From Prevotellaceae bacterium UBA1075 (GTDB taxonomy: Bacteria > Bacteroidota > Bacteroidia > Bacteroidales > Bacteroidaceae): a DNA stretch of 33,116 nt. The translations under genes were made by a program, and so were the position numbers. The DNA is taken from positions 1 through 33,116 of the forward strand of contig DCCS01000018.1 of assembly GCA_002316015.1 (NCBI GenBank), given 5' to 3'. A model generated the notes under the pieces. That model saw only the letters and a list, made by a program, of their open reading frames with translations, was not told the origin of the DNA and ran no database searches. How positions within the stretch are numbered: the stretch's first letter is position 1; each line of letters begins with the position of its first letter. Shown here piece after piece: positions 9,307 through 18,010 of this stretch.

Positions 9307-11190
9307 TTACTGGTCATACTTTGACTTGTTCCACACAGGATTCTGAAGCAACTTGCCATCGCTGGCCTTCACATCCATGTAGTAGATGGGGCAATAGAGT
9401 CCATAACGGTTCTTGAACCTGTTCTTCAGGGTGGTGTAATAGTTGGAGTACGCGTTCCGCATGAAAGTGTCCACCATCTTTATCATACCCTTTTGGCCAT
9501 TGCCCACATGTCGCTCCTCGGTGCTCTCGCGCTCATCGGCCGCCTCCGATGCAGAGTCGGAGTTGCGCTCAGCATAGCGCACCAGGTCAAACCATCGTTT
9601 GCCCTCCCCTATCAACTCCAGCTGACGCTCGTTCATCACCATGCGCACGATATCGGCGTTGTTGGTGGCGTTGCCGTTTGTCGAGCCGGAGTTCAAGTCG
9701 GTTGACACAGGCTTTGACTCATTATAGTTGCAGAAGGAACGACGGTGAATGGCATTCACGATGTTCTTGGCCATGGTGTTGTTGGCGGTGCCGCCTATGC
9801 AGGCCAGTGCCTCAGCCTTGATGAGCATCACGTCTGTCATGCGATACAGGATCCAGTTGTTCCACTTGTAGCTGGTAATCGTCACATTCTTGATTTCACG
9901 GTTTGTCTGCTGGCCAGTCCAGTTCACCTGTGGCCTCTGCCATTTGATACAGTAATACCCGCTCAGAGCGGAACTGTTGGAACTGCTTCCTGTTGCAATC
10001 TGGTTCTGCACGCCCACCCACATGCGCGAGTCGTATTTGGCGTTTCCCCAACCTCCGTAACACTGTCCGAGCGCATCGGTACTTACCTCAAGGTGAGACC
10101 CGTTGGTGTACCCGTACAAGTGCTGGGCAACTCCATTCTCCTGCTCACCACTTGAGAACTGGAGCTCGAAGATGCTTTCGATGCTGTTGCCGTTCTGGAA
10201 TATCTCAGTCTGTGCCTCAAGGCTTGGGGACGTTGACTGATAGGCTCCCGAGAAGTCATTCTCTATCATATCACAGTTGGTCAGGCCATAGTCCTCGGTC
10301 TCGACAATGCTGGGATTGTAACTGCTCGACAGCCTGTCGGCATTCTGCTTTGCAAGTGCCTCGAGCGAGAGGTCGGCATAGTCGGCAGCCAACTGGTAGT
10401 CACCCTGCACAGAATGCGCCACATAGCCTGTGTCCACCTTCACCGTGTCCTCCAGGATACCTCGCCCCTGATGAAGGGACGCTCTCCAAAGGTACATGTC
10501 GGCCAGCATAGCGAATATCGCTGTGTTGGTTATCAGTCCCTTCGAGTCACGGTCACTGGTAAATCGGTTGCGTGCCTGTCCCTTCACACTCTCACAGTCG
10601 AGAATGATGGAGTCGAGCACCACCAGCTGGTTTGTCTGCCCGAAAGCGGTCACCTCGCGGTCTGTGTTGACGACCTTGGTCGTGTAAGGCACGTCCTTGA
10701 AGGCGCGGATCAGATAGAAATAGTTCAGAGCCCTCAAAGCTTTCATCTCGGCACGCATCTGATACCACTCGGTGGTGGTGAACTGAGCGTCTTTGGCGAG
10801 AACCTCATCACCGTGAGAAAGCACCTTGTTGCAGAGGTTTATGGTCTTATACACACTTTCCCAGTCAAACTCAGTCATGCTTGAGTCGGGCATGCCCTTC
10901 ATAATCTCATTGTAGGTGTCGTAAGAACCCATATCCGAGGTGCGTGTCCTGTTCAGGTTGTAGCTGTCAGAGCGAAGGTCTCCCCACACGGCCAACTTCC
11001 GTACTGTGCCTGCCATCTGATGATACGCACCGTAGCGGACACCCTCCAGGTCGTTCTTGTCCTCCCAGAATTCCTCCTCCACTACCTTGTCTTGAGGATA
11101 AACGGTAAGCCAATCCTCACAGGATGAGGCGGTGAAAGCAAGCACCCCGAGCAGGCAGGAAGACATTGATATATAAATCTTTCTTTTCAT
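9307..11190 (-). CDS. SusD/RagB-family nutrient-binding outer-membrane lipoprotein (first triad)
   Basis: 627 aa, normal SusD length. Lipobox TASSC (Cys24) followed by Glu-Asp. The N-terminus CEDWLTVYPQDKVVEEEFW is the familiar SusD beginning, with LRALNYFYLIRAFKDVPY as the TPR-like core. The signature MNERQLELIGEGKRWFDLVRY lies near residues 510-530, and the C-terminus ends NPVWNKSKYDQ, the usual conserved tail. It should cap the SusC encoded 12 bp upstream. Only limited similarity to the other SusD of this operon is visible beyond family motifs, so the two triads probably bind different ligands or are an old duplication. Followed after a 50-bp gap by the next FAS1 gene, the largest gap in the operon. 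Confidence 0.95.
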   Translation of the reverse strand: MKRKIYISMSSCLLGVLAFTASSCEDWLTVYPQDKVVEEEFWEDKNDLEGVRYGAYHQMAGTVRKLAVWGDLRSDSYNLNRTRTSDMGSYDTYNEIMKGMPDSSMTEFDWESVYKTINLCNKVLSHGDEVLAKDAQFTTTEWYQMRAEMKALRALNYFYLIRAFKDVPYTTKVVNTDREVTAFGQTNQLVVLDSIILDCESVKGQARNRFTSDRDSKGLITNTAIFAMLADMYLWRASLHQGRGILEDTVKVDTGYVAHSVQGDYQLAADYADLSLEALAKQNADRLSSSYNPSIVETEDYGLTNCDMIENDFSGAYQSTSPSLEAQTEIFQNGNSIESIFELQFSSGEQENGVAQHLYGYTNGSHLEVSTDALGQCYGGWGNAKYDSRMWVGVQNQIATGSSSNSSALSGYYCIKWQRPQVNWTGQQTNREIKNVTITSYKWNNWILYRMTDVMLIKAEALACIGGTANNTMAKNIVNAIHRRSFCNYNESKPVSTDLNSGSTNGNATNNADIVRMVMNERQLELIGEGKRWFDLVRYAERNSDSASEAADERESTEERHVGNGQKGMIKMVDTFMRNAYSNYYTTLKNRFKNRYGLYCPIYYMDVKASDGKLLQNPVWNKSKYDQ

Positions 11191-11202
11191 GTCAACTTAA
11201 TT

Positions 11203-14200
11203 TTAGAAACTGATGTTTGCACTGCATGTGAATGACTTGGTACGCGGCGTACGGCTGTTGTCCGTACATACGGAGAAGCCCTGGGGTGACACATCGGGGT
11301 CAACACCCGTATACTTTGACCAGCACCAGACATTGTTGGCAGAAGCGGACAGGGTCAACTGGCGGATGCCATACTTCTTGAGTTTCTTGGCGTCAAACTC
11401 ATACCTCAACTGCACATACTGCAGGCGCAGGTAGTTACCGTTCTCCACATACCTGTCACTGGGCAGGGAGTTGTAACTCTGGTATCCGTTGACATTGGTC
11501 AGCGCGCGAGGAATGACGGTCTCGTCACCATTCTTGCGCCAGCGCCATGTGGTAGCATAACTCTGGTTTGTGTTGGAGAGCATGCTCTCGTAATTGGCAC
11601 GTGCCAGGTTGATAATCTTGTTTCCCATGCGGAAGTTGAAGCCCGTGTTCAGTGAGAACCTTCCATAGAACAGGGTGAATCCGAAGCCACCGTTGCACTT
11701 TGGGTTGGAGTTGCCCAGGTACACCATGTCGTAGCGGTCAATCTGCCCGTCATGGTTCACATCCTCGTAGATGGCGTCACCACCCTGGAACTGCTTGCGG
11801 TTGCTCTCGTTGTAGCAGTAGTACATGGGCAAGGGAATACCCTTGGAATCGGTAAGCATGTTGCCATCTGCATCATATGCTATAGGACAGGTGAAGTTCT
11901 CGCCGCGACGCTGTGCGGCAGCGGCCGTGTTGATGGGGTTGCCCTGGGCATCCCTGCCGGAGTTGTCCACCTCGGCATATCCGTAGGAACTGATGGATGC
12001 CGTGGTGTAACCATTATGGTCATAGTCGTAACGGTAAACACCCTTGTAGCGTAGCCCGTAGATGGAGCCCAAGGCGTTGCCAATCTGCACGCGGTTGTTG
12101 TACGAGAGGTTGCTGGGCTGGTAAGTCTCGGAGCCGTTCAGTGCCTCCAGGATCAGCGGATCCATCTCCTCGACCTTGTTGAAGTTCTGGGCGATGTTGC
12201 CGCGTACCTTCATGGAGAACTTGCCTACCCTGGCGAACTTGCCCGTGGAGAAATTCAACTCCCAACCCTTGTTGCGCAGCACGCCCACATTGGCCTTGGA
12301 GAGGCTGCTGAAGCCATTGGCGCTTGGTATGCGCAGGTTGTTCATCAGCAGGTCGGTGGTCTTCTTGTTGTAAACCTCCAACTCGAAGTTCAGCAAGTCG
12401 TCAAGCAGTCCCAGGTTGAAGCCCAAGTTCCACTGCTTGGTCTTCTCCCACTTCAGTTCTGTCAGCGAAAGGTTCTCTGGCTTGATGACCTGATGGCCTG
12501 CGTAATATCCCGCCGAAGAGTACTTGTTGTACTGGTCGGATCCGCTGCCGCCCGTGTTTCCTGTCATACCCCATGTGGGTCTGAAGGCCAGCATGCTCAG
12601 CCACTTCTTGCTCCACTGCATGAAGCCCTCGTCGCTGATGTTCCATCGCGCGCCCACAGAGGGGAATGTGCCATACTTGTGGCCAGAGCCGAAACTGGTG
12701 CTTCCGTCTGTACGCAAGGTCGCGTCGAAATTGTACTTGCCCTTGTAGGCATAGTGTATCTGCTCGTAGAAGCTGTGGCTTCTCCACTCGCTGGTGCTCG
12801 AGCTTGCGCTCTGGAGCAGAGCCACCACGGTGGGGTCGGTGATGCCGTCGGGCACGTTCCACAGTCCCAAATCCTGGCGGCTGCTGCTGCCTGTGGCCAT
12901 CTCGAAACGCACCAGTGCGCTCAGGCTGTGGTCCCTGTTCTTGAAGGCCGAGTAGTACCGCAAGTCGTGACGCGTGGTGAACTCAAGTGACTTGTATTCC
13001 CCGTTGCTCACGTTGTTGCGCTCGTTGGATGTCAGTTTGGCGGCATTGTCACCACCCCACACCCAGTCCATGGACTTCAACTCACTGGGACAATACTGGT
13101 CGTCGCTGGTGTTGTAGATATTGAGCTGTACATCGCCCACATAGTTCAGGCGGTGCCTGTCGTCTTCCTTTCCCAGCAACTTGTACTCGACGCTGAATTG
13201 AGGGGTCAAGTTGTACTGCTTCTGCTTCCACCATGCCTTCATGGCGCGCGCCACGGGGTTTCCGTTGACAAACTGGTCACGCAGCTCATAAGAGGTACGG
13301 TATCCATTCTGCGGCAATTCAGTGGTGGCGTCCGTGCTGTATGTGGCGGCCAGGGGCAGCATGTTGAAGTAGTTTCCTGTCACGTTGCCGTTCACGTCAT
13401 ACTCATAAATGCTCATGTTTGGCATGGCGTTGTAGGCGCGGGCCAGGATGTCGTTCCCGTAGTTCTTGTGGTTGGTGGTGAATGTCAGGTTGATGTTGCT
13501 GCTGAACTTGATGCGGTCGCTCACATAGTAGTCCAAAGCCGACGTGGTGCTGAACCGGTCGAGCTTCTGTCCGATTATGGAACCCTTGCTCTTGTCGTAA
13601 CCCGCACTGATGCGGAAGGTGGCCTTGTCACCACCGCCCGACAGATACACATAATACTTGTGCTGCTTTCCGAACTGTGTCACCGCGTCCACCCAGTCGG
13701 TGTTGTGGCTGTAATGGTTGTAGATGAACGGATATTCCTTGTTGTAGTCCAACTCGGTGATGCTTGTGGGCACCTGGTTTGGATTGTAGTAAGCCTCCTT
13801 CAGCATCATGGTGTATCCGTCACCATTCAGCATCTTGTAGCCATCGGGCTGCCATGTGCCGTCAAACTTGTAACTGAATGACACGCGGGTGGGTCCCTTG
13901 TGGCCGCGTCGCAGCTTGATCTCAATCACGCCATTCGAGCCGCGCATACCCCACTTGGCCGCAGAAGCCGCGTCCTTCAGGATGGTGATGCTCTCGATGT
14001 CCTCGGGGTTCACGTTCAGCAGTGTAGAAAACTGCTCCTCGTTGTCCATGGTCTCGAAATTGACGTTCTGCGCGTCATCGGGCAACTCGAAGATGTGGTC
14101 GTTCACCACTATCAGGGGCTGCGCGTTTCCGTTGATGGTAGTGGTACCACGCAGGCGCATGGTTGTTCCGGATCCCAGGTTGCCGGAGTTGGGCACGATG

Positions 14201-14682
14201 TCCAGTCCCGCAATCTGTCCCTGCAGAGCCTGGTCAACAGACTCAAAGGAAAGTCCCTCCACATCGTCCATGCTGAACTTCTGGACAACACCCGCATACT
14301 CGCGTGCGGGGATCTCAAGACCTGTGGTGGGCGCGTTCTTCTTGCCCTTGACCACAACTTCCTTGATGGTCTTCACATTGTCCTGCAGGGTGACCTTGAA
14401 GACACTCCTGCTGCCAATCTTCTGTGAGAAACTCTTGTATCCCATGAACGAGATGACCAGGGTGTTCCCGGGGTCCTTGATATTCATGGTGAAGTTACCG
14501 TTCATGTCCGTCACAGTCTGGCTGACAATGCGGTTGTTCCTGTCCTTCTCCACGACGTTGGCACCCATGATGACATCTATCTCATCCGATACGGTACCGG
14601 AAATACGCCGTTGCTGTGCGCTTGCGGGCAAGGCCATCATGGCTATCACCCAAAGCAATATAAGCTTGATAAGTTTGTTCAT
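11203..14682 (-). CDS. SusC/RagA-family TonB-linked outer-membrane transporter (first triad)
   Basis: 1159 aa. Signal peptide 1-22 (ending PASAQ), carboxypeptidase-regulatory-like domain about 26-105 (RRISGTVSDEIDVIMGANVV), a TonB-box-like KEVVVKGKK at 107-115, then the plug (about 125-250) with TMRLRGTTTINGNAQPLIVV and the SusC signature variant ITILKDAASAAKWGMRGSNG, and a large beta-barrel ending in CSANISF. No STN domain. It imports, powered by TonB-ExbBD, whatever the SusD encoded 12 bp downstream captures. Starts 12 bp after the four-segment FAS1 gene. This is the more canonical of the two SusC proteins in the operon. Confidence 0.96.
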   Translation of the reverse strand: MNKLIKLILLWVIAMMALPASAQQRRISGTVSDEIDVIMGANVVEKDRNNRIVSQTVTDMNGNFTMNIKDPGNTLVISFMGYKSFSQKIGSRSVFKVTLQDNVKTIKEVVVKGKKNAPTTGLEIPAREYAGVVQKFSMDDVEGLSFESVDQALQGQIAGLDIVPNSGNLGSGTTMRLRGTTTINGNAQPLIVVNDHIFELPDDAQNVNFETMDNEEQFSTLLNVNPEDIESITILKDAASAAKWGMRGSNGVIEIKLRRGHKGPTRVSFSYKFDGTWQPDGYKMLNGDGYTMMLKEAYYNPNQVPTSITELDYNKEYPFIYNHYSHNTDWVDAVTQFGKQHKYYVYLSGGGDKATFRISAGYDKSKGSIIGQKLDRFSTTSALDYYVSDRIKFSSNINLTFTTNHKNYGNDILARAYNAMPNMSIYEYDVNGNVTGNYFNMLPLAATYSTDATTELPQNGYRTSYELRDQFVNGNPVARAMKAWWKQKQYNLTPQFSVEYKLLGKEDDRHRLNYVGDVQLNIYNTSDDQYCPSELKSMDWVWGGDNAAKLTSNERNNVSNGEYKSLEFTTRHDLRYYSAFKNRDHSLSALVRFEMATGSSSRQDLGLWNVPDGITDPTVVALLQSASSSTSEWRSHSFYEQIHYAYKGKYNFDATLRTDGSTSFGSGHKYGTFPSVGARWNISDEGFMQWSKKWLSMLAFRPTWGMTGNTGGSGSDQYNKYSSAGYYAGHQVIKPENLSLTELKWEKTKQWNLGFNLGLLDDLLNFELEVYNKKTTDLLMNNLRIPSANGFSSLSKANVGVLRNKGWELNFSTGKFARVGKFSMKVRGNIAQNFNKVEEMDPLILEALNGSETYQPSNLSYNNRVQIGNALGSIYGLRYKGVYRYDYDHNGYTTASISSYGYAEVDNSGRDAQGNPINTAAAAQRRGENFTCPIAYDADGNMLTDSKGIPLPMYYCYNESNRKQFQGGDAIYEDVNHDGQIDRYDMVYLGNSNPKCNGGFGFTLFYGRFSLNTGFNFRMGNKIINLARANYESMLSNTNQSYATTWRWRKNGDETVIPRALTNVNGYQSYNSLPSDRYVENGNYLRLQYVQLRYEFDAKKLKKYGIRQLTLSASANNVWCWSKYTGVDPDVSPQGFSVCTDNSRTPRTKSFTCSANISF

Positions 14683-14694
14683 AGTGAAAGTGTA

Positions 14695-17600
14695 TTACTT
14701 GATAGTACCGTATCTCTTAAGATATTTCTTGGCGGCGGACGATGTTGCCCATGTGGAGTCGTACCTGCCGTTGACCAGTTCGGTGTGGTTGAGCACGCCG
14801 TTTATCTGGTGTATCACGGCTGCACTGGAAGCGTCCAGGCTGATTCCCGTCATCACCACGCCCACAGGACGCTTTGAGCAAGACATGTCTCGGGCGAGCA
14901 CGTTCTTCTCACCCACCGTCTCCATCTTGTTGTTGGGTGACACTTTGTGTGTCAGGTCATCGCACACGCGAAGCACGGTCTCATCCCCCTGCTTGACGCG
15001 GTCCACATGTATCTTGCAGAACAGCCCCAGGTCGCTGTCGTAACTTGAGGTCACCATCTCGTTGTCGCTCAGCGCGGACTTGTCGGCGAACACCGAGTTG
15101 TCAGCAAAGTGGTAACGGATGAAGTTGGTCAGGTAGGTAATCTTGGCCTGTATGCGCAGGCTGTCCTCTGTGGTCTCCAGAGAGTCTGTGTATTCATATA
15201 CAATGGAGTCGGGACGCGAGTCGGTACTCTGTACCGGTTCTCCAGTCTCCGGGTCCCTCTCCACTTTCCTGTGGCTGTTGAAGTCCTCTTCTATCTCCTC
15301 CCATGTGGGCAGGCCTGCGGCGATGGCAGCGCGGACGGCCTCGTTGGTGGGGACGAATATCGTGTAGCGGTAGTTGTTGAAGAACTGCACGTTGTAGTCG
15401 GGGCCGTTGTCATTGACAAACACATGGTACTTTTTCAGCGCAGACTTCTGCTCTGAACTGCTCCAACGCTCGTCCACCAGGCCGCACCCCATAATGATCC
15501 TGTCATATGCGTCAGCCTGGCAAAGGTAGTAGAACTCGGAGTAGGGGTTGTTGGCCCAAGCCTCCTCGTCCCACCTGTTCTGGTCATCGTCATTCGTCAG
15601 GATGCTGTACACACTGCGGTAGGTGGGCACCAGGGGCGCGTCCATCACATAGGTCTGCCCGTTCTTCAGCCCCTCGAAGGGCTTGGTCACGTTGCACGTG
15701 GTCACGCCCCTGGCGTCGGACTCGACATTCTGCCGCATGTTCTCCAGTTGGAATCCGCCCAGAGCCTGTACCACATGGCCGTTCTCGTCACGCACCACCT
15801 TGATGGCATTGCCGTTCTTGGAGAGGAAGTACTCGTCCTCGCCGTTGATGGGATTGGTGCCGTCATGCACGATGGTATGGCTCTCCAGTATATCCTTCAG
15901 GCGGTTGGTTATCTCGTTCTGTGCCACAGTACCACCCTGGCCCGTGATGGCACGCCCGACGGTTCCCACGGGATTGTCGGCGGTATAGTTGTAGAGGCCA
16001 TAGTAGTTATAGTTGCGTGCCTCGACGGGGAATGTCTTGTTCTTGTATGACAACTGCATCACACGTGGCGTGCGGCTCTTCATGCTGGTGGGGTCGTAAT
16101 AGTTGAGGAGCGCCGAGTCAGAGGGCAGGAAGAAGGTGAACTCGCTCTGCATGGCCTTCAGGTAGGCATAGTAGTTCAGTCCCATGTACTGCTGGTCATA
16201 GACGGCCCATTTGATGATGTTGTTCGTCTTACTGATGTAAGCGGGCGACGTCACCGAGGTGTAGTCGGCAGGGCCGTAAATGTCACTCATAATATATACG
16301 GCTCCATTGCTGGCAAGCAGGCAGGTGTCAATCTTCTCGACATCCTCGGCATAGAACAGCTGTTCCTGCGCGTCGTCGCGAAGCTTGGTCATCTTGCTGG
16401 GAACACTTCCCACGAAAGAGCGTATCATGATGATGTTGATGAGGCTCTGCAGGGTGCCCAGGGGGATGTTGTCGATGTTCTTGTAGAGGTCATCCACCGT
16501 CTCGTACACCATGTTGGGGTCGCCGTAGGTCTCAATCAGCTGGAGACCACCGCCCTGGGTGAAGTACTTCCACAATGCCTCGTCGCTGGGGATGAACATG
16601 GAGGCCATGTCCTTCTCCACGCGTACCTCGTCGTAGAGCCCATTCCATGCGGGGTCAAACTTCAGGCTGGGGACGATGTCCTTGCTGGTATTGTCCTTGT
16701 AAGGCATGTATGAGTCCATGGTGCCCATGGGGCCTGGCTCATACGCCCACTTCGCGTGCCCGTAGCCGTTGTCTGACACATATCTCTTGATGAAGATAGA
16801 GTCCGTGAACTCCTGGTGCAGGTCGTGGTATGCCTCGGAAAGGCTCTGGCTGTAGAATGGGGCGCTGTACCGGTCGAGCATGTGGCTGAAGATGTTGGTC
16901 TTGCCATTGGTGCGGATCACCTCGGCCATGCTCGCCAGGGGGCAGAGGGGAGCGTCGGTCACGTTGACGTAGCCGTTCTCGCACACAGCGTCCTTCTCCA
17001 CCAGCTTGGAGCCATAGATGTGCACATCGCTCGTCACACGCTCCTGGCCCATGAAAATGGCGAAATCATTGTCGGTCACGGTGTTCTTTGTCAAATGCTC
17101 GCTGGTGAAGTGCAGCATCATGGAGGGGGTGTTGTCGGTCACCATGTACAGCCCCTTGCCTCCGTTCTCATCACGGAAGCGCCACCAGTAGTCCTTGTCC
17201 ACCGGGCTGTAGCTCACCGGCAGCTGGCTTGAGGGCACATAGGTCACGGTGTCGGTGACCTCAACGTCCGTGTATCTGCGCATGTATTCGCCACGTACCG
17301 GTGAATTCTCGCCCGAGGCCTCGCTGCTGGCCAGGTTTTCCATCACGATGGCGTTGTTGAGCATGCTTGTGTGTATGAGCAACTTCTTCTGAGCCTGGCT
17401 CAGGTTGTCATAACTTGTGGCATTGTGCCATGGGTTTGCCTCTGGCAGCGTGGCGTTGTGCTTGAAGAACTTGTCCCAGGCCTCGTCATCGGCCACAAAC
17501 ACGGTCTTGGAGCCAGTCCTGCTCAACACCTCGGACAGTGGACGCGCATTGGCCGGATTCACATCCTTGTCGGAAAGCAGCCTCAGGTACGTCTTGAAAT

Positions 17601-17769
17601 TACCGCGCTGTTGCAGACTCTCGTAGATGCTGGAGTTGAGCCAACTGGGCTTTTCATCGTCCAGCGTGAACTCATCCTTACAAGCATACATCAGGCCGCA
17701 CGCCGCCAGCAGGCACACCAGTTGTGATGAACGCCTGCCCCATTTGCTTAAACGGTTTGTCATACGCAT
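14695..17769 (-). CDS. Large fasciclin (FAS1)-domain lipoprotein, four FAS1-like segments (first triad)
   Basis: 1024 aa, first gene of the operon. The signal peptide ends in a lipobox at Cys30 (LMYAC, with LLAAC/Cys24 possible), followed by Lys-Asp-Glu, which resembles the lipoprotein export signal described for Bacteroidota surface lipoproteins. Four copies of the FAS1 box-1 pattern are visible: TVFVADDEAWDKFF (about 89), ASMFIPSDEALWKYF (about 390), FTFFLPSDSALLNYY (about 543) and YTIFVPTNEAVRAAI (about 800), the last followed by LTNFIRYHFADNSVF, a typical box-2-like stretch. FAS1 folds mediate adhesion in other organisms. Here the gene leads a SusCD pair, so a role as elongated surface ligand-binding or scaffold protein is inferred. 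A start two codons downstream (Met3) is equally possible. Confidence 0.85.
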   Translation of the reverse strand: MRMTNRLSKWGRRSSQLVCLLAACGLMYACKDEFTLDDEKPSWLNSSIYESLQQRGNFKTYLRLLSDKDVNPANARPLSEVLSRTGSKTVFVADDEAWDKFFKHNATLPEANPWHNATSYDNLSQAQKKLLIHTSMLNNAIVMENLASSEASGENSPVRGEYMRRYTDVEVTDTVTYVPSSQLPVSYSPVDKDYWWRFRDENGGKGLYMVTDNTPSMMLHFTSEHLTKNTVTDNDFAIFMGQERVTSDVHIYGSKLVEKDAVCENGYVNVTDAPLCPLASMAEVIRTNGKTNIFSHMLDRYSAPFYSQSLSEAYHDLHQEFTDSIFIKRYVSDNGYGHAKWAYEPGPMGTMDSYMPYKDNTSKDIVPSLKFDPAWNGLYDEVRVEKDMASMFIPSDEALWKYFTQGGGLQLIETYGDPNMVYETVDDLYKNIDNIPLGTLQSLINIIMIRSFVGSVPSKMTKLRDDAQEQLFYAEDVEKIDTCLLASNGAVYIMSDIYGPADYTSVTSPAYISKTNNIIKWAVYDQQYMGLNYYAYLKAMQSEFTFFLPSDSALLNYYDPTSMKSRTPRVMQLSYKNKTFPVEARNYNYYGLYNYTADNPVGTVGRAITGQGGTVAQNEITNRLKDILESHTIVHDGTNPINGEDEYFLSKNGNAIKVVRDENGHVVQALGGFQLENMRQNVESDARGVTTCNVTKPFEGLKNGQTYVMDAPLVPTYRSVYSILTNDDDQNRWDEEAWANNPYSEFYYLCQADAYDRIIMGCGLVDERWSSSEQKSALKKYHVFVNDNGPDYNVQFFNNYRYTIFVPTNEAVRAAIAAGLPTWEEIEEDFNSHRKVERDPETGEPVQSTDSRPDSIVYEYTDSLETTEDSLRIQAKITYLTNFIRYHFADNSVFADKSALSDNEMVTSSYDSDLGLFCKIHVDRVKQGDETVLRVCDDLTHKVSPNNKMETVGEKNVLARDMSCSKRPVGVVMTGISLDASSAAVIHQINGVLNHTELVNGRYDSTWATSSAAKKYLKRYGTIK

Positions 17770-17831
17770 TTTTTAGTGTTATTATTTAGTTTGTCATTTT
17801 GTTCGTTCCATCCATTCCCGCAAGACTTTCC

Positions 17832-17853
17832 GCCCGATTGCCTCGTTTCGGGC
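17832..17853 (-). other. Hairpin in the leader of the FAS1-SusCD operon
   Basis: GCCCGA (17832-17837) and TCGGGC (17848-17853) form a perfect 6-bp stem with a 10-nt loop, between the candidate -7 box and the FAS1 start codon, so it would sit in the 5' untranslated RNA. Function unknown. Confidence 0.35.
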
Positions 17854-17886
17854 TTCCATCCTCACGTCAGGAGACACTTAACATAG

Positions 17887-17894
17887 CAAATTTA
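17887..17894 (-). promoter_or_regulatory. Candidate -7 box of the FAS1-SusCD operon
   Basis: TAAATTTG on the minus strand fits TAnnTTTG and lies 118 bp upstream of the first FAS1 gene. The nearest TTTG upstream is 29 bp away (17924-17927), longer than the usual 19-21 bp, so the promoter may need an activator or be elsewhere. The surrounding 17770-18010 gap is AT-rich and holds no gene. Confidence 0.35.
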
Positions 17895-18010
17895 CATCAT
17901 TTCTCAGGGAATACCTAAGCATGCAAAAAGGGAATAGCGGGCATTTAACTAAATTTAACGAACAAAAGTTAAATATTGCATAATTTGTAGCGTCTGTGCA
18001 ACACTGAGTG

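Noticed and set aside
18000..18010. Intrinsic terminator directly after the helicase gene
   Set aside because: Only a 4-bp CACT/AGTG pairing is visible near 18003-18012, too weak to call.
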